From the NCBI RefSeq assembly GCF_003609575.1, contig NZ_MBTA01000007.1, forward strand, positions 1 to 35,052: DNA of 35,052 nucleotides, written 5' to 3'. Of this stretch, positions 15,961 through 25,312 are shown in pieces (position 1 is the stretch's first letter; each line of letters begins with the position of its first letter). The stretch comes from Pelobium manganitolerans. GTDB taxonomy: Bacteria; Bacteroidota; Bacteroidia; Sphingobacteriales; Sphingobacteriaceae. Position numbers and translations under genes: made by a program. The notes beneath the pieces are model-generated. The model searched no databases. It had not been told where the DNA came from and saw only the letters and a list, made by a program, of their open reading frames with translations.

Positions 15961-15962
15961 AA

Positions 15963-16958
15963 ATGGAATGGGATAATCTTCACGAACTCCTGCGTTCACT
16001 TTATGACGATATGATGCCGCTTGCAGGCGATATGGCAGCGGTAGCTAAGGGATTGGCGGGATTGGGAGCGTTGTTTTATGTGGCATTAAAGGTTTGGCAG
16101 GCTTTAAGTCGAGCAGAACCTATTGATATGTTCCCGTTGTTGCGTCCATTCGCTTTGGGGCTTTGCATAATGTTCTTCCCAACCATCGTGTTGGGAACCA
16201 TTAATGCAGTATTAAGCCCGGTGGTTACAGGAACCCACGCCATACTCGAAGACCAGGTACTTGATCTCAACAAACTGCAAGAGCAGAAAGACCAATTGGA
16301 ATACGAAGCAATGGTACGAAATCCCGAAACCGCCTATATGGTATCAGACGAAGAGTTTGATAAAAAGCTGGATGAATTGGGCTGGTCGCCATCGGACGTT
16401 GGTACAATGGCAGGAATGTATATGGACAGGCAAGCCTACAAGATAGAGAAAGCAATAAAGGATTGGTTTCGCAATTTATTGGAAATACTCTTTCAGGCGG
16501 CGGCTTTAGTTATTGATACCATACGAACATTTTTCCTGATAGTCCTTTCGATACTGGGGCCAATAGCTTTTGCTATTTCCGTTTGGGACGGATTTCAGTC
16601 CACGCTCACGCAATGGATCACGAGGTATGTAAGTGTTTACCTGTGGCTTCCTGTTTCCGATTTGTTCAGTTCGATGTTGGCAAGAATACAATCCCTCATT
16701 TTAGAACGGGATATAGCAATGCTTGCCGATCCAACTTACATACCCGATACGAGCAATACGGTGTACATCATCTTTATGATTATCGGTATCGTTGGCTACT
16801 TCACAATTCCAACAGTAACAGGTTGGGTAATCCAAGCTGGAGGTGCAGGAAACTTTACTCGTAATGTAAATCAAACAGCGATGAAGGCAGGAAACCTTGC
16901 GGGTGCTGGTGCAGGATCTACAGTAGGAAACATCGGCGGTAAACTGATGAATAAATAA
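15963..16958 (+). CDS. traJ: TraJ, polytopic membrane protein of the mating channel
   Basis: This 331-residue protein starts at the ATG at 15963; the frame opens at a TTG inside traI, which is less likely. It has an N-terminal segment (MEWDNLHELLRSLYDDMMPL) typical of Bacteroidetes TraJ, a pair of hydrophobic helices at about 20-85, and a cluster of further membrane helices from about 175 to 295, ending in a Gly/Ala-rich tail. It is a VirB6-like inner-membrane channel component by position and topology. Confidence 0.88.
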   Translation: MEWDNLHELLRSLYDDMMPLAGDMAAVAKGLAGLGALFYVALKVWQALSRAEPIDMFPLLRPFALGLCIMFFPTIVLGTINAVLSPVVTGTHAILEDQVLDLNKLQEQKDQLEYEAMVRNPETAYMVSDEEFDKKLDELGWSPSDVGTMAGMYMDRQAYKIEKAIKDWFRNLLEILFQAAALVIDTIRTFFLIVLSILGPIAFAISVWDGFQSTLTQWITRYVSVYLWLPVSDLFSSMLARIQSLILERDIAMLADPTYIPDTSNTVYIIFMIIGIVGYFTIPTVTGWVIQAGGAGNFTRNVNQTAMKAGNLAGAGAGSTVGNIGGKLMNK

Positions 16959-16977
16959 CAATAAATCATTCAAAAAA

Positions 16978-17601
16978 ATGGAATTTAAAACGCTAAGAAA
17001 TATCGAAAACAGCTTTAGGCAGATAAGACTATATGCCATTGTGTTTGCGGTTCTCTGTATTGGCGTGGTAGGATATGCCGTATGGCAGTCCTACCGCTTT
17101 GCAGAAGAACAACGCCAAAAAATCTATGTATTGGATAACGGCAAATCTTTGATGCTTGCCTTATCGCAAGATGCAAGTATCAACCGACCTGTGGAAGCAA
17201 GGGAACACGTCAGACGTTTTCACGAGCTGTTTTTTACACTTGCTCCCGACAAAAACGCTATAGAAAGCAATATGAGCAGGGCATTCAATCTTGCCGACAA
17301 AAGTGCCTTCGACTACTATAAAGACTTGTCAGAAAAAGGCTATTACAGTCGTATTATATCAGGAAACGTACAGCAACGCATCGAAGTAGATAGTGTGGTC
17401 TGCAATTTCGACACCCATCCTTATGCGGTACGAACCTATGCAAAACAATTCATCATTCGGTCAAGCAATGTAACCAGACGTAACTTAATTACTTCCTGCT
17501 ACCTAGTCAACTCCGTTCGCTCTGACAACAACCCACAAGGCTTCAATATCGAAAAATTTGCAGTCGTAGAAAACAGGGATATAGAAGTCATCGAACGCTA
17601 A
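16978..17601 (+). CDS. traK: TraK, VirB8-like conjugation protein
   Basis: The 207-residue protein has a short cytoplasmic N-terminus (NIENSFRQIRLY), one membrane helix at about 19-36 and a periplasmic domain of about 165 residues. The start MEFKTLRNIENSFRQIR and the later TCYLVNSVRSDNNPQGF-like segment fit TraK. VirB8-like proteins nucleate pore assembly at the inner membrane. It lies between traJ and a small unknown gene. Confidence 0.88.
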   Translation: MEFKTLRNIENSFRQIRLYAIVFAVLCIGVVGYAVWQSYRFAEEQRQKIYVLDNGKSLMLALSQDASINRPVEAREHVRRFHELFFTLAPDKNAIESNMSRAFNLADKSAFDYYKDLSEKGYYSRIISGNVQQRIEVDSVVCNFDTHPYAVRTYAKQFIIRSSNVTRRNLITSCYLVNSVRSDNNPQGFNIEKFAVVENRDIEVIER

Positions 17602-17612
17602 AAAATAATCTT

Positions 17613-18041
17613 ATGGAAGCATTATCAGATTTAAACACGTTTGCAAAAATCCTTACCGACAAAGGATATAACGGCTATTTCCATACGCAGGGTGCGTATG
17701 CCGGAAAGTTGAAAGAAAGTATCAGCGATTACCTCGAAAGCTGCCAAAAAGGTACAGACAGTTTACCCAAACAGGATTTATTGCTGACAGGCTACCTACA
17801 ATGGTCGGGTGATGACAAGCCTCGTGTCGAATGCAGTATGTGGGTAAAATATCTGAACGGGAAATTCTCTCTCAACAAAATGGAGGTGGCAAGGAAAGAC
17901 CAATTCGGACAACTGCTGAAAAAATCGGAACTGACAAACCTGTCTGTAATATCTACACCTAAAGCGGCTGAGGTAATCGCTTTGGTCAATGATGAACAAA
18001 AACAAAAGGCAGGTAAAAGCCCTAAGCGTTTCAAGCTCTAA
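17613..18041 (+). CDS. Unknown 142-residue cytoplasmic protein between traK and traL
   Basis: I do not recognise the family. The protein is soluble, with no signal peptide or membrane helix. It has a helical N-terminus (LSDLNTFAKILTDKG), a central strand-rich part (LLLTGYLQWSGDDKPRVECSMWVKYLNGKFSLNKMEV) and a Lys-rich tail. It is spaced 11 nt after traK and 13 nt before traL, so it is part of the operon, and the surrounding genes suggest an accessory role in conjugation. It is not part of the classical CTnDOT tra set. Confidence 0.7.
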   Translation: MEALSDLNTFAKILTDKGYNGYFHTQGAYAGKLKESISDYLESCQKGTDSLPKQDLLLTGYLQWSGDDKPRVECSMWVKYLNGKFSLNKMEVARKDQFGQLLKKSELTNLSVISTPKAAEVIALVNDEQKQKAGKSPKRFKL

Positions 18042-18054
18042 AACAGAAAAAGGC

Positions 18055-18294
18055 ATGAAAAAATTAAGAGCAAATATGGACAGATATTTTGACAAGCTGG
18101 ACGAACGCTGGCGGGAGTTACCCCTACGAAAACAGCACCAATATACGCTGTACTTCTTTGTAGGTTACCTGCTGCTTACCATGGCAGTGATTGGCAAAGT
18201 AATGTACGATACCTCAAAATCCGGTAACGATATAATCATTGAGCATATCGAAAACCCTGTCCTCAAAAAAAGTGAAAGCCCTGCAAGATTATAG
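18055..18294 (+). CDS. traL: DUF3989 conjugal transfer protein TraL
   Basis: This 79-residue protein starts at the ATG at 18055; the longer open frame overlaps the preceding gene out of frame. It has a basic, helical N-terminus (YFDKLDERWRELPLRKQHQY), one membrane helix at about 30-50 and a short tail. Size, topology and position between traK and traM match TraL (DUF3989), an inner-membrane component of the mating apparatus. Confidence 0.85.
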   Translation: MKKLRANMDRYFDKLDERWRELPLRKQHQYTLYFFVGYLLLTMAVIGKVMYDTSKSGNDIIIEHIENPVLKKSESPARL

Positions 18295-18328
18295 GACACA
18301 TTATCAACAATTCTAAAAAATAAGATTT

Positions 18329-19669
18329 ATGAAAGAAAATGAGAACAAAAAATCGGTTGTTCGGGTAACGGAAGGAAACCCGACAGCAACCGCTGATGCG
18401 CTGCAAGACGGTACACAGAATAATAAGGAGAAGCTCAAAAAGCCCTTAGTCTTCGGTTTAATGGCGATTGTCTTCGTGGGTTGTATGTACCTCATATTTA
18501 AACCGTCCGAAGATAAAAAAGCGATTGAAAACATCGGGCTGAACGATGCAGTACCAGAAGCTACCGGAGCCGGAATGCCTGCCGACAAAGGCAAGGCGTA
18601 CGAGCAGGAAATGCTGGAAAGCAAAGAACAGGAAAAGCGTAATGCTTTAACTACGCTTTCTGACTATTGGAATACCGAAGACAAAGAAGAACCGATTGCC
18701 GAACAACTTCCTGAAGAAGACCAAAGCAACAGCTATGGCAGAAATTTAGGAAGAAACAACAATCCTGGGTTGAACAGCTATCGAAATACCCAAAGTGCAT
18801 TGAGTTCTTTTTATCAGGATGATAACTCGGAAACAATGGAGCTCCGCAGGCAACTGGACGAAATGAAAGAAAAGCTGGCTGAAAAAGATGTGCCACCCGT
18901 TGCTACTGTAGATGACCAACTTAAACTAATGGAGAAATCCTATGAAATGGCAGCAAAGTATCTGCCGAAAAATACGACTACTGAAAATGCAACACCTGCT
19001 AATGGTGCTATTCCGGGTGCTGTTAGTGCTGCGGGTACTAACCAAAAAGAGCATTTTGTATCGTTTACGCCTGCAAGAAAGAATGCCGTATCAGCCCTCT
19101 ACCGTAAGCCTACGGACAGTGCTTTTTTAGCCGATTGGAGCGAAACAAGAAACCGAGGGTTTTATACTGCCGGTTCTACCCAGCAAGCGGTACAACCGAA
19201 AAACAGCATCAAAGCCTGCGTACACGATGCTCAAACAGTAGTTGGCGAAACGGGTGTGCGTTTACGATTGTTAGAGCCTGCCCAAACGCCACAACGTACC
19301 ATTCCAAAAGGAACGATTGTAACGGCAAATGCCAAATTTCAGAATGGAAGGCTACAACTAAAAATTACCTCGATAGAACTGGAGGGCAATATCATTCCGG
19401 TAGATATAACAATTTACGATTTGGACGGGCAGCAAGGCTTATCCGTTCCATATTCGCCCGAAATGAATGCCCTTACCGAAATGGCAGGCAATATGAGCCA
19501 GACAGGGGGTACAAGCGTAATGCTCACACAGAATGCCGGACAACAGGTTGCCGCAGATTTAAGCAAAGGAGTAGTACAGGGAATTTCGGGCTATTTCGCC
19601 AAAAAGGTAAGAACCCCAAAAGTTACGCTGAAAGCAGGACATCAGGTCTTTCTTGTATCTAAAAAATAA
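18329..19669 (+). CDS. traM: TraM, VirB10-like conjugation protein
   Basis: The 446-residue protein has a disordered cytoplasmic N-terminus, a membrane helix at about 39-57, a long acidic, Gln/Asn-rich periplasmic linker (about 60-230, with a coiled coil near 170-190) and a globular C-terminal domain from about 300 with the strands VRLRLLEPAQTPQRTIPKGT and NIIPVDITIYDLDGQQGL. This is the TraM/VirB10-like organisation bridging inner and outer membrane. It follows traL and precedes traN by 24 nt. Confidence 0.9.
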   Translation: MKENENKKSVVRVTEGNPTATADALQDGTQNNKEKLKKPLVFGLMAIVFVGCMYLIFKPSEDKKAIENIGLNDAVPEATGAGMPADKGKAYEQEMLESKEQEKRNALTTLSDYWNTEDKEEPIAEQLPEEDQSNSYGRNLGRNNNPGLNSYRNTQSALSSFYQDDNSETMELRRQLDEMKEKLAEKDVPPVATVDDQLKLMEKSYEMAAKYLPKNTTTENATPANGAIPGAVSAAGTNQKEHFVSFTPARKNAVSALYRKPTDSAFLADWSETRNRGFYTAGSTQQAVQPKNSIKACVHDAQTVVGETGVRLRLLEPAQTPQRTIPKGTIVTANAKFQNGRLQLKITSIELEGNIIPVDITIYDLDGQQGLSVPYSPEMNALTEMAGNMSQTGGTSVMLTQNAGQQVAADLSKGVVQGISGYFAKKVRTPKVTLKAGHQVFLVSKK

Positions 19670-19693
19670 TGTTGAACTCAAATAAATAAAACA

Positions 19694-20587
19694 ATGAAAA
19701 ATCATTTAAAAACCTTTTGGGCTTTTGCCCTGATACTCGGCTTTGCCGTACAATCTTATGCACAGGACAGCATCAGAACTCCGCTTGCATTAGGCAAGAT
19801 AGAACCTTACAAAATGGAAGTGACCTACGATAAGACTTCGCACTTGATTTTCCCGACCGCTATCCGTTACGTGGATTTGGGAAGCGAATACCTGATTGCA
19901 GGGAAAGCGGAAGATGCGGAAAACGTTTTGCGTGTAAAAGCAACGGTTAAGGATTTTGAAGCGGAAACCAATTTTTCAGTCATTACGAATGACGGACGTT
20001 TTTACAGTTTCAATGTGTATTACAGTTCCTATCCCGAAGCATTGAGTTATGACCTGCTTACGATGCAAAAGGCGGTGGATAAAGCCAACGGTAACGATGT
20101 GCTTTTTGAGGAATTGGGCAACAATTCTCCCTCGTTGGCAGGCTTGCTATTGGAAACCATTTACAAAAAGGATAAGCGTATTGTAAAGCATATCGGGGCT
20201 AAGAGTTTTGGTATACAGTTTATTCTTAAAGGCATTTACATACATAACGGCAAATACTATTTCCATACAGAATTAAGAAATAAAACTAATGTGCCTTTCG
20301 GGATTGATTTTATCAATTTCAAAGTAGTGGATAAAAAGGTAGCCAAACGTACCGTAGTACAGGAACGCCCGCTGATACCGTTACGCACTTACAAGCCATT
20401 GGACGAGATTGGTGGTAAATCGACCGAACAAAACGTGTTCCTGTTAGATCAATTTACCATTGCAGATGACAAGGTACTGCTGATTGAAATTTTCGAAAAA
20501 AACGGAGGCAGACATCAGACACTACAGATAGAAAATTCCGATTTAATCAAGGCTCGTTTGGTTAATGATATGCACCTAAAATTTTAA
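19694..20587 (+). CDS. traN: DUF4138 conjugal transfer protein TraN
   Basis: The 297-residue periplasmic protein starts with a signal peptide (residues 1-23, ending SYAQ). The mature protein is strand-rich and contains the DUF4138 pattern, with THLIFPTAIRYVDLGSEYLI-like strands near residue 38 and later NKTNVPFGIDFINFKVVDKK. TraN is VirB9-like in place and topology, an outer-membrane-associated pore part working with TraM and TraO. Confidence 0.9.
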   Translation: MKNHLKTFWAFALILGFAVQSYAQDSIRTPLALGKIEPYKMEVTYDKTSHLIFPTAIRYVDLGSEYLIAGKAEDAENVLRVKATVKDFEAETNFSVITNDGRFYSFNVYYSSYPEALSYDLLTMQKAVDKANGNDVLFEELGNNSPSLAGLLLETIYKKDKRIVKHIGAKSFGIQFILKGIYIHNGKYYFHTELRNKTNVPFGIDFINFKVVDKKVAKRTVVQERPLIPLRTYKPLDEIGGKSTEQNVFLLDQFTIADDKVLLIEIFEKNGGRHQTLQIENSDLIKARLVNDMHLKF

Positions 20588-20607
20588 TAACCCTTTAAAG
20601 CAATTAT

Positions 20608-21168
20608 ATGAAAAAGTATATCTATACCGTGATGCTCATCTTGATGGCCATCACGGTTACACAGGCACAAAGAATGCTTCCAAAACAGAAAGGATTGGAA
20701 ATAAGTGCAGGCGTATTATCCGATGATAAAATCGGCAATGATTATTACCTCAACATCGGAATGACCGTGAACGGTAAAAATGGTAACTACCAGCTTTGGG
20801 CGTTGGAATACACGCACCAATACCACGATTATAAAGATCTCCGCATACCACAGGAAACCTTTACTGCCGAAGGTGGTTACAGCTTCTTCCTGCTGGGCGA
20901 TGTTCGTAAGAACATCACACTGAACTTCGGGATAACAGGCGTAGTCGGTTATGAAAGCATCAATCGTGGCGAAGCGATGTTGTATGACGGAGCAAAGATT
21001 TTGAGCGAGGACAATTTCATCTACGGAGCAGGCGGTCGCCTCACATTTGAAATATACCTGTCCGACCGATTTGTGTTAGTTCTTCAAGGGCGTACAAAGG
21101 TTTTATGGGGTACGGATTTGCAACAGTTCCGACCATCCGCAGGTGTGGGATTAAGGTTTAATTTTTAA
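20608..21168 (+). CDS. traO: TraO, outer-membrane-associated conjugation protein
   Basis: The 186-residue protein has a signal peptide (1-20, ending TQAQ) and a strand-rich mature part with alternating hydrophobic residues, ending GVGLRFNF, a typical outer-membrane beta-barrel C-terminal Phe. It matches TraO of Bacteroidetes elements by position (21 nt after traN) and by the segment GGRLTFEIYLSDRFVLVLQGR. It probably completes the channel in the outer membrane. Confidence 0.88.
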   Translation: MKKYIYTVMLILMAITVTQAQRMLPKQKGLEISAGVLSDDKIGNDYYLNIGMTVNGKNGNYQLWALEYTHQYHDYKDLRIPQETFTAEGGYSFFLLGDVRKNITLNFGITGVVGYESINRGEAMLYDGAKILSEDNFIYGAGGRLTFEIYLSDRFVLVLQGRTKVLWGTDLQQFRPSAGVGLRFNF

Positions 21169-21180
21169 AACGTAAAAACG

Positions 21181-21630
21181 ATGATAGCAATCTTCAATAA
21201 ATTCAGAATAGCATTACTGCCTATATATGTAATGCTGGCAATCCTAACAGCTTCGGTTTCTCTGGTATCTTGTAGCAAAGACGATGAACTCGAAATACAG
21301 AACGATTTTCCTTTTGAAGTAAACGTGATGCCAGTTCCCAAAGATGTAGCCAACGGGCAGACTGTAGAAATACGCATTACCATACAACGTAAAGGGAATT
21401 ACAGCAACACGCAGTATTTTCTCCGTTACTTTCAGTTTGACGGACAGGGAACGTTGCAATACTACGATGAACCGCCATACCTGCCGAACGATTTATACCC
21501 CTTACCGACAGAGCAGTTTCGCTTGTATTACATTTCAACATCTGCCGTGTCACAGTCCTTTGAGGTTTGGATTTCGGACAGCTTCGGAAACGAAAAGCAG
21601 ATAAGTTTTCAGTTTAACAGTAGTGATTAG
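21181..21630 (+). CDS. traQ: DUF3872 lipoprotein TraQ
   Basis: The 149-residue protein has an N-terminal hydrophobic helix ending in a lipobox-like SLVSC (Cys31), so it is probably a lipoprotein. The mature domain is an Ig-like strand-rich fold (FPFEVNVMPVPKDVANGQTV... SFEVWISDSFGN), the DUF3872 family called TraQ. It directly follows traO; traP (primase-like) that lies in between in CTnDOT-type elements is missing. A strong terminator follows. Confidence 0.85.
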   Translation: MIAIFNKFRIALLPIYVMLAILTASVSLVSCSKDDELEIQNDFPFEVNVMPVPKDVANGQTVEIRITIQRKGNYSNTQYFLRYFQFDGQGTLQYYDEPPYLPNDLYPLPTEQFRLYYISTSAVSQSFEVWISDSFGNEKQISFQFNSSD

Positions 21631-21648
21631 TATAGTATCAAAAAGAAG

Positions 21649-21680
21649 TCCTGCCGCAAAAGCAGGATTTCTTTTTTTGG
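21649..21680 (+). terminator. Terminator of the tra operon
   Basis: TCCTGC (21649-21654) pairs with GCAGGA (21662-21667) and is followed by TTTCTTTTTTT. It lies 19 nt behind traQ and closes the traE-traQ transcript. Confidence 0.85.
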
Positions 21681-21736
21681 AGTGATCGAAGCTAAATTTT
21701 TGTAAATTTAAAAGGTGAATTTAAAGTGTTTTTGTT

Positions 21737-22009
21737 ATGATCGCATCATTGATAATAGGCATCATATTTTTGGTTGCAGGCTTGGGACTTCGCTACTGGA
21801 TTAATCGGCGAAAGTTTTACAGGCGTGGTCCTATGGGAGCAGAAGGATTTTCATCTTATGAAAGTTCGGTTATCATTAAACTGCTTGAAAAATTTGGTAA
21901 GTGGGTAGCTTATGCACCGATTATTTTTGGGCTGTTATCGCTTTGGGTTTATTCTCGTGAGAAAAAAGAAATGGAAAAGCAGAAGGTAGCAGTGGAAAGT
22001 ATTCGGTAG
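21737..22009 (+). CDS. Small two-helix membrane protein of unknown function
   Basis: This 90-residue protein has membrane helices at about 3-21 and 56-73, separated by a basic loop (NRRKFYRRGPMGAEGF) and followed by a charged C-terminus, so both ends probably face the same side. I do not recognise the family. It stands alone behind the tra terminator with its own AT-rich leader, including TAAATTTA about 35 bp before the ATG. It may be a small membrane accessory, for example for entry exclusion, but nothing in the sequence proves it. Confidence 0.6.
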   Translation: MIASLIIGIIFLVAGLGLRYWINRRKFYRRGPMGAEGFSSYESSVIIKLLEKFGKWVAYAPIIFGLLSLWVYSREKKEMEKQKVAVESIR

Positions 22010-22218
22010 AACAATAATTGAAACTCATCAAACAGCAATTATTCAAATTTATATAGTAGATGGTATAGATATTACGAGTTTTCGGTAAAAATATAAAGCT
22101 AATTGAGCAAATCTAGCACTTTTATAGTACCAGAATGATTAATTAAACCTTTATGATCTCACTGTAGAGGAAAAAATAATGTAATTTAGATCACTAATAA
22201 TTACAATTATGGTACAGA
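22010..22218. other. AT-rich gap before the Septu-like pair
   Basis: This stretch of about 210 bp has no open reading frame of note. It holds the presumed promoter of the ATPase/HNH pair, but no clear TAnnTTTG box was found. It marks the left edge of the second cargo block. Confidence 0.4.
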
Positions 22219-24300
22219 ATGAGTAACAAAGAAAACTTCAAAATTATAGCTATTAATGTTGGTAAAATGCTACCAACCAAAGACACTCGTAAAAATTCTT
22301 TATTGACTTTAGATGCTTCAAAAAATTTAAAAAACAATCAAATTTACCAATTCCGAAATGAGTATCAATTTCGGAAAAATGACTTTTCAGAGGTAGAATA
22401 CATACCTAAAACAGATGTCAATTTATATGAACTAAAAACCTCAATAAATAATATTCCAATTAACATTAATGCTGTTGTAGGTGGAAACGGTTCAGGTAAA
22501 AGTACTTTAATAGAATTAATATACTGGGCAAATTACAATATTGGAAGTATTCTAAATTTATTAGAAGATGAGAACCGTAGAAAACGGAAACCTTTTAAAT
22601 TTTTAGATTTTGAACTTTTGTATTCTGTTGATTTGAACACTCTAATAAATGTTGTTTTTAAAGAAGGTAATGTTTATCAACAAACCTATAAACGAAACAA
22701 CAATAAGTTTGTCGCGAATGTTTCAAAGCAAGAGATTAAAAGCATTGATGACTTAAAACAGTTCTTTTATACGATAGTTGTTAATTACTCTCATTTTGCT
22801 TTGAACTCTTTAGAAATTGGAGATTGGATTAATCCTTTATTTCACAAAAACGATGGATATCAAACACCTATTGTATTAAATCCAATGCGAACCGATGGTA
22901 TTATTGACATCAATAAAGAAAAATATTTGCTCACAAGAAGATTATTAGCCAATCTTCTTGAACCTATAACCGAAGGGCAAGAAGAAAACAGTTTACGCAA
23001 TATTGCAAACAATAAAATTGCATCTGCTTTGGAACTGTCATACAATCCTAATCCTAATGCAACCCTAGAAGAGCCCATAGATTCAACAGTAAGAGAAAAA
23101 TTAATTGAAGCCTTTCAGCAACATTTTGAATTTCAAATAACAGAACAACAACTTAATAATGATTTATTTGTGAATGTTACACTTTCGTACATTCATAAGA
23201 AGCTCATTAAAATGGCTTTTTCTGATTATAAAATATTCAAAAGATATAGAGAACCGAAAGAAAGAAATATAAAAAATATAAATGCGTATATCAGGAGAAT
23301 AAAAGAAAGTGACAGTCACGCCGTTTTCAAAGTAAAAGGAGCTATTCTTTACTTAAAATATTATCAGACCTTGTTACCCAATCTCGATTTAAAAAAACCT
23401 TTCAGTTTAGAAATTGATGGATTGTCAAAAACGATACAGGAGATACAGAAAAAAGAATCATTTATGGTGAATACCTTTATGATGTCACCTCCTTCTTTTT
23501 TCTATATTAACATAGTCCCAAAAGATGGTTCTTCATTTGGTTCTTTAAGTTCTGGAGAAAAACAAAAAATACATAGTATTAGTTCTATTGTATATCATCT
23601 TATTAACCTCAATTCTGTTGAACAGCTAAAGGAAGAAAAAGCAGAAGAGTCCGAAAAAATAATTCATTACAACTATATCAACATCATATTAGACGAAATA
23701 GAACTTTATTATCACCCTGAATGGCAAAGGACATATATTGCTGATCTATTAGATTATATTGGTAAAATTAATCCTGAAAATTTAAAACACATTAAAGGAT
23801 TAAACATAACATTTTTAACGCACTCCCCATATATTTTATCAGACATTCCGAATGCTTTTGTTTTGAAATTAATCAAAGGAGAGCCTTATATAGAAGGCAA
23901 CGAAACCTTTGGCGCAAATGTACACGACCTCTTAGCAAATGACTTTTTTATGCAAAAGGGGTTTATGGGGGAATGGGCAAAAAGTCAAATAAAATTGGTT
24001 ATTGAAAGTCTCACATTGAAGATTAACAATAAAAAGATAGAATCGCTCAACGGTCTATTAAATGAAGAGACCGAAAAAAATAAAATTGCTATAATAAAAG
24101 GTGAGATTAAATCTATTGAAATTGAAAATTCTAGGCACAAAGAGATAGATCAAAGTCAATGCTCTTCTATTATATCAATAGTTGGTGAACCAGTTTTGTA
24201 TAATAGTTTAATGGAACTGTACAGTCAAGCATTTCCAAATGATGAAACCAATTTCATTCAATCACAAATTGACAAGCTAACTAAACTATTAAACAAATAA
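22219..24300 (+). CDS. PtuA-like AAA (ABC-type) ATPase of a Septu-like defence pair
   Basis: The 693-residue protein is an SMC/ABC-type ATPase. Walker A GGNGSGKST is at 88-96, the ABC signature-like SLSSGEKQK at about 440-448, Walker B INIILDEIELYYHPEWQ at about 487-503 and the switch-His strand ITFLTHSPYILSD at about 531-543. Residues 200-430 form a long helical insertion. A gene for an HNH nuclease begins 2 nt after its stop. This pairing is that of Septu (PtuA/PtuB), known from Doron and colleagues' 2018 survey as an anti-phage system; the protein is longer than many PtuA proteins and could represent a variant. No reverse transcriptase is nearby, so it is not a retron effector here. Base composition is clearly more AT-rich than the tra genes, suggesting separate acquisition. 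Confidence 0.75.
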   Translation: MSNKENFKIIAINVGKMLPTKDTRKNSLLTLDASKNLKNNQIYQFRNEYQFRKNDFSEVEYIPKTDVNLYELKTSINNIPININAVVGGNGSGKSTLIELIYWANYNIGSILNLLEDENRRKRKPFKFLDFELLYSVDLNTLINVVFKEGNVYQQTYKRNNNKFVANVSKQEIKSIDDLKQFFYTIVVNYSHFALNSLEIGDWINPLFHKNDGYQTPIVLNPMRTDGIIDINKEKYLLTRRLLANLLEPITEGQEENSLRNIANNKIASALELSYNPNPNATLEEPIDSTVREKLIEAFQQHFEFQITEQQLNNDLFVNVTLSYIHKKLIKMAFSDYKIFKRYREPKERNIKNINAYIRRIKESDSHAVFKVKGAILYLKYYQTLLPNLDLKKPFSLEIDGLSKTIQEIQKKESFMVNTFMMSPPSFFYINIVPKDGSSFGSLSSGEKQKIHSISSIVYHLINLNSVEQLKEEKAEESEKIIHYNYINIILDEIELYYHPEWQRTYIADLLDYIGKINPENLKHIKGLNITFLTHSPYILSDIPNAFVLKLIKGEPYIEGNETFGANVHDLLANDFFMQKGFMGEWAKSQIKLVIESLTLKINNKKIESLNGLLNEETEKNKIAIIKGEIKSIEIENSRHKEIDQSQCSSIISIVGEPVLYNSLMELYSQAFPNDETNFIQSQIDKLTKLLNK

Positions 24301-24302
24301 TC

Positions 24303-25277
24303 ATGATTTCGTTACATATAAATAAAGCAAAAAGTGTTCAGGAATTTTTTAAAGTAGAAATAGAAGAACAAAGAAGTTCTGCACTGCAAAAACTTCAGGC
24401 AATTAACGCAAACATATTTGATCAAGCTGAACAAACTTACCTTAACAACGTCATTACTCAATTTCAAGATATTTCATTTTTAACAAAAAGCCCTTTAGAA
24501 ATAGAAGCTATCAAAGGAATGGTTGGGTCATTGCCTGCAAATTCCCGTTTTGAGACGGTTAATGGAGTACTCAAGCCCATGAAAAAACAACTAACTCATT
24601 TTATTCAAAATGCCCTTAACTATACAAATTGCCGAGATAAATTTTATCCAAAATATTTCAGAAAGATTGGAATAAAATCTTGTGTTTATTGTAATTCTCA
24701 ATTAACTGTTGTTATCACTAAAAAGAACAACGAAATTGACGCAAGACTCGAAGTTGACCACCACTATCCTAAAAGTGATTTTCCGTTTTTAAGCATTTCG
24801 TTATTTAATTTATATCCCTGTTGTGCTTCTTGTAACAAAAGAAAAAGTTCTACACCAATCAATTTTTTTCTTTATACAGATATCACATCAAAACTATCAA
24901 AATCCGATTATAACTTTAAAATCACTAAGTCTTCCGAATGTGATTATTTAGTGACGAAAGATGCTGAAAGCATTGAAATTCTATTTAATGATGTATCTAC
25001 AACAGTAGCTGGTCATCAATCGCTACAAAATATGTTCAGTATAAAAGAAATTCACGATACTCAAAAGGATATTATAGCAGAATTGATTGTCAAAAACCAA
25101 ATTTATAATGAAAGTTTCAAAGACATTCTTCAAAAGAGCTTTTCAAAATTATCATTAAGTCAAAATGATTTTGATAGAGTAATTGTAGGTAATTATACCA
25201 AAGAAAAAGATATCCATAAAAGACCATTTAGCAAAATGACAATGGACATTGCTAAACAATTGGGGCTGATTAAATAA
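24303..25277 (+). CDS. PtuB-like HNH endonuclease
   Basis: This 324-residue protein has a zinc-bound HNH core: CVYCNSQ at about 126-132, LEVDHHYPKSDFP with the catalytic-type Asp-His-His at about 150-155, and LYPCCASCNKRKS at about 170-182. Three Cys-x2-Cys-type knuckles around DHH are typical of HNH nucleases of the PtuB type. It is nearly contiguous with the ATPase gene, so the two probably form one complex: the ATPase restrains or directs the nuclease until infection or nucleotide depletion. The N-terminal ~110 residues are helical and the C-terminus ends KMTMDIAKQLGLIK, neither recognised. Like its partner it is AT-rich. Confidence 0.78.
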   Translation: MISLHINKAKSVQEFFKVEIEEQRSSALQKLQAINANIFDQAEQTYLNNVITQFQDISFLTKSPLEIEAIKGMVGSLPANSRFETVNGVLKPMKKQLTHFIQNALNYTNCRDKFYPKYFRKIGIKSCVYCNSQLTVVITKKNNEIDARLEVDHHYPKSDFPFLSISLFNLYPCCASCNKRKSSTPINFFLYTDITSKLSKSDYNFKITKSSECDYLVTKDAESIEILFNDVSTTVAGHQSLQNMFSIKEIHDTQKDIIAELIVKNQIYNESFKDILQKSFSKLSLSQNDFDRVIVGNYTKEKDIHKRPFSKMTMDIAKQLGLIK

Positions 25278-25312
25278 AACGCATTGTAAACAAAATTGAA
25301 TCCTAGTTTTAA

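Noticed and set aside
15954-15962. Upstream TTG start for traJ
   Set aside because: The ATG at 15963 gives the conserved N-terminus and needs no rare start.
19135-19662. 175-codon frame inside traM
   Set aside because: It is a shifted-frame shadow of the well-supported traM gene, rich in Arg and Cys as such shadows are.
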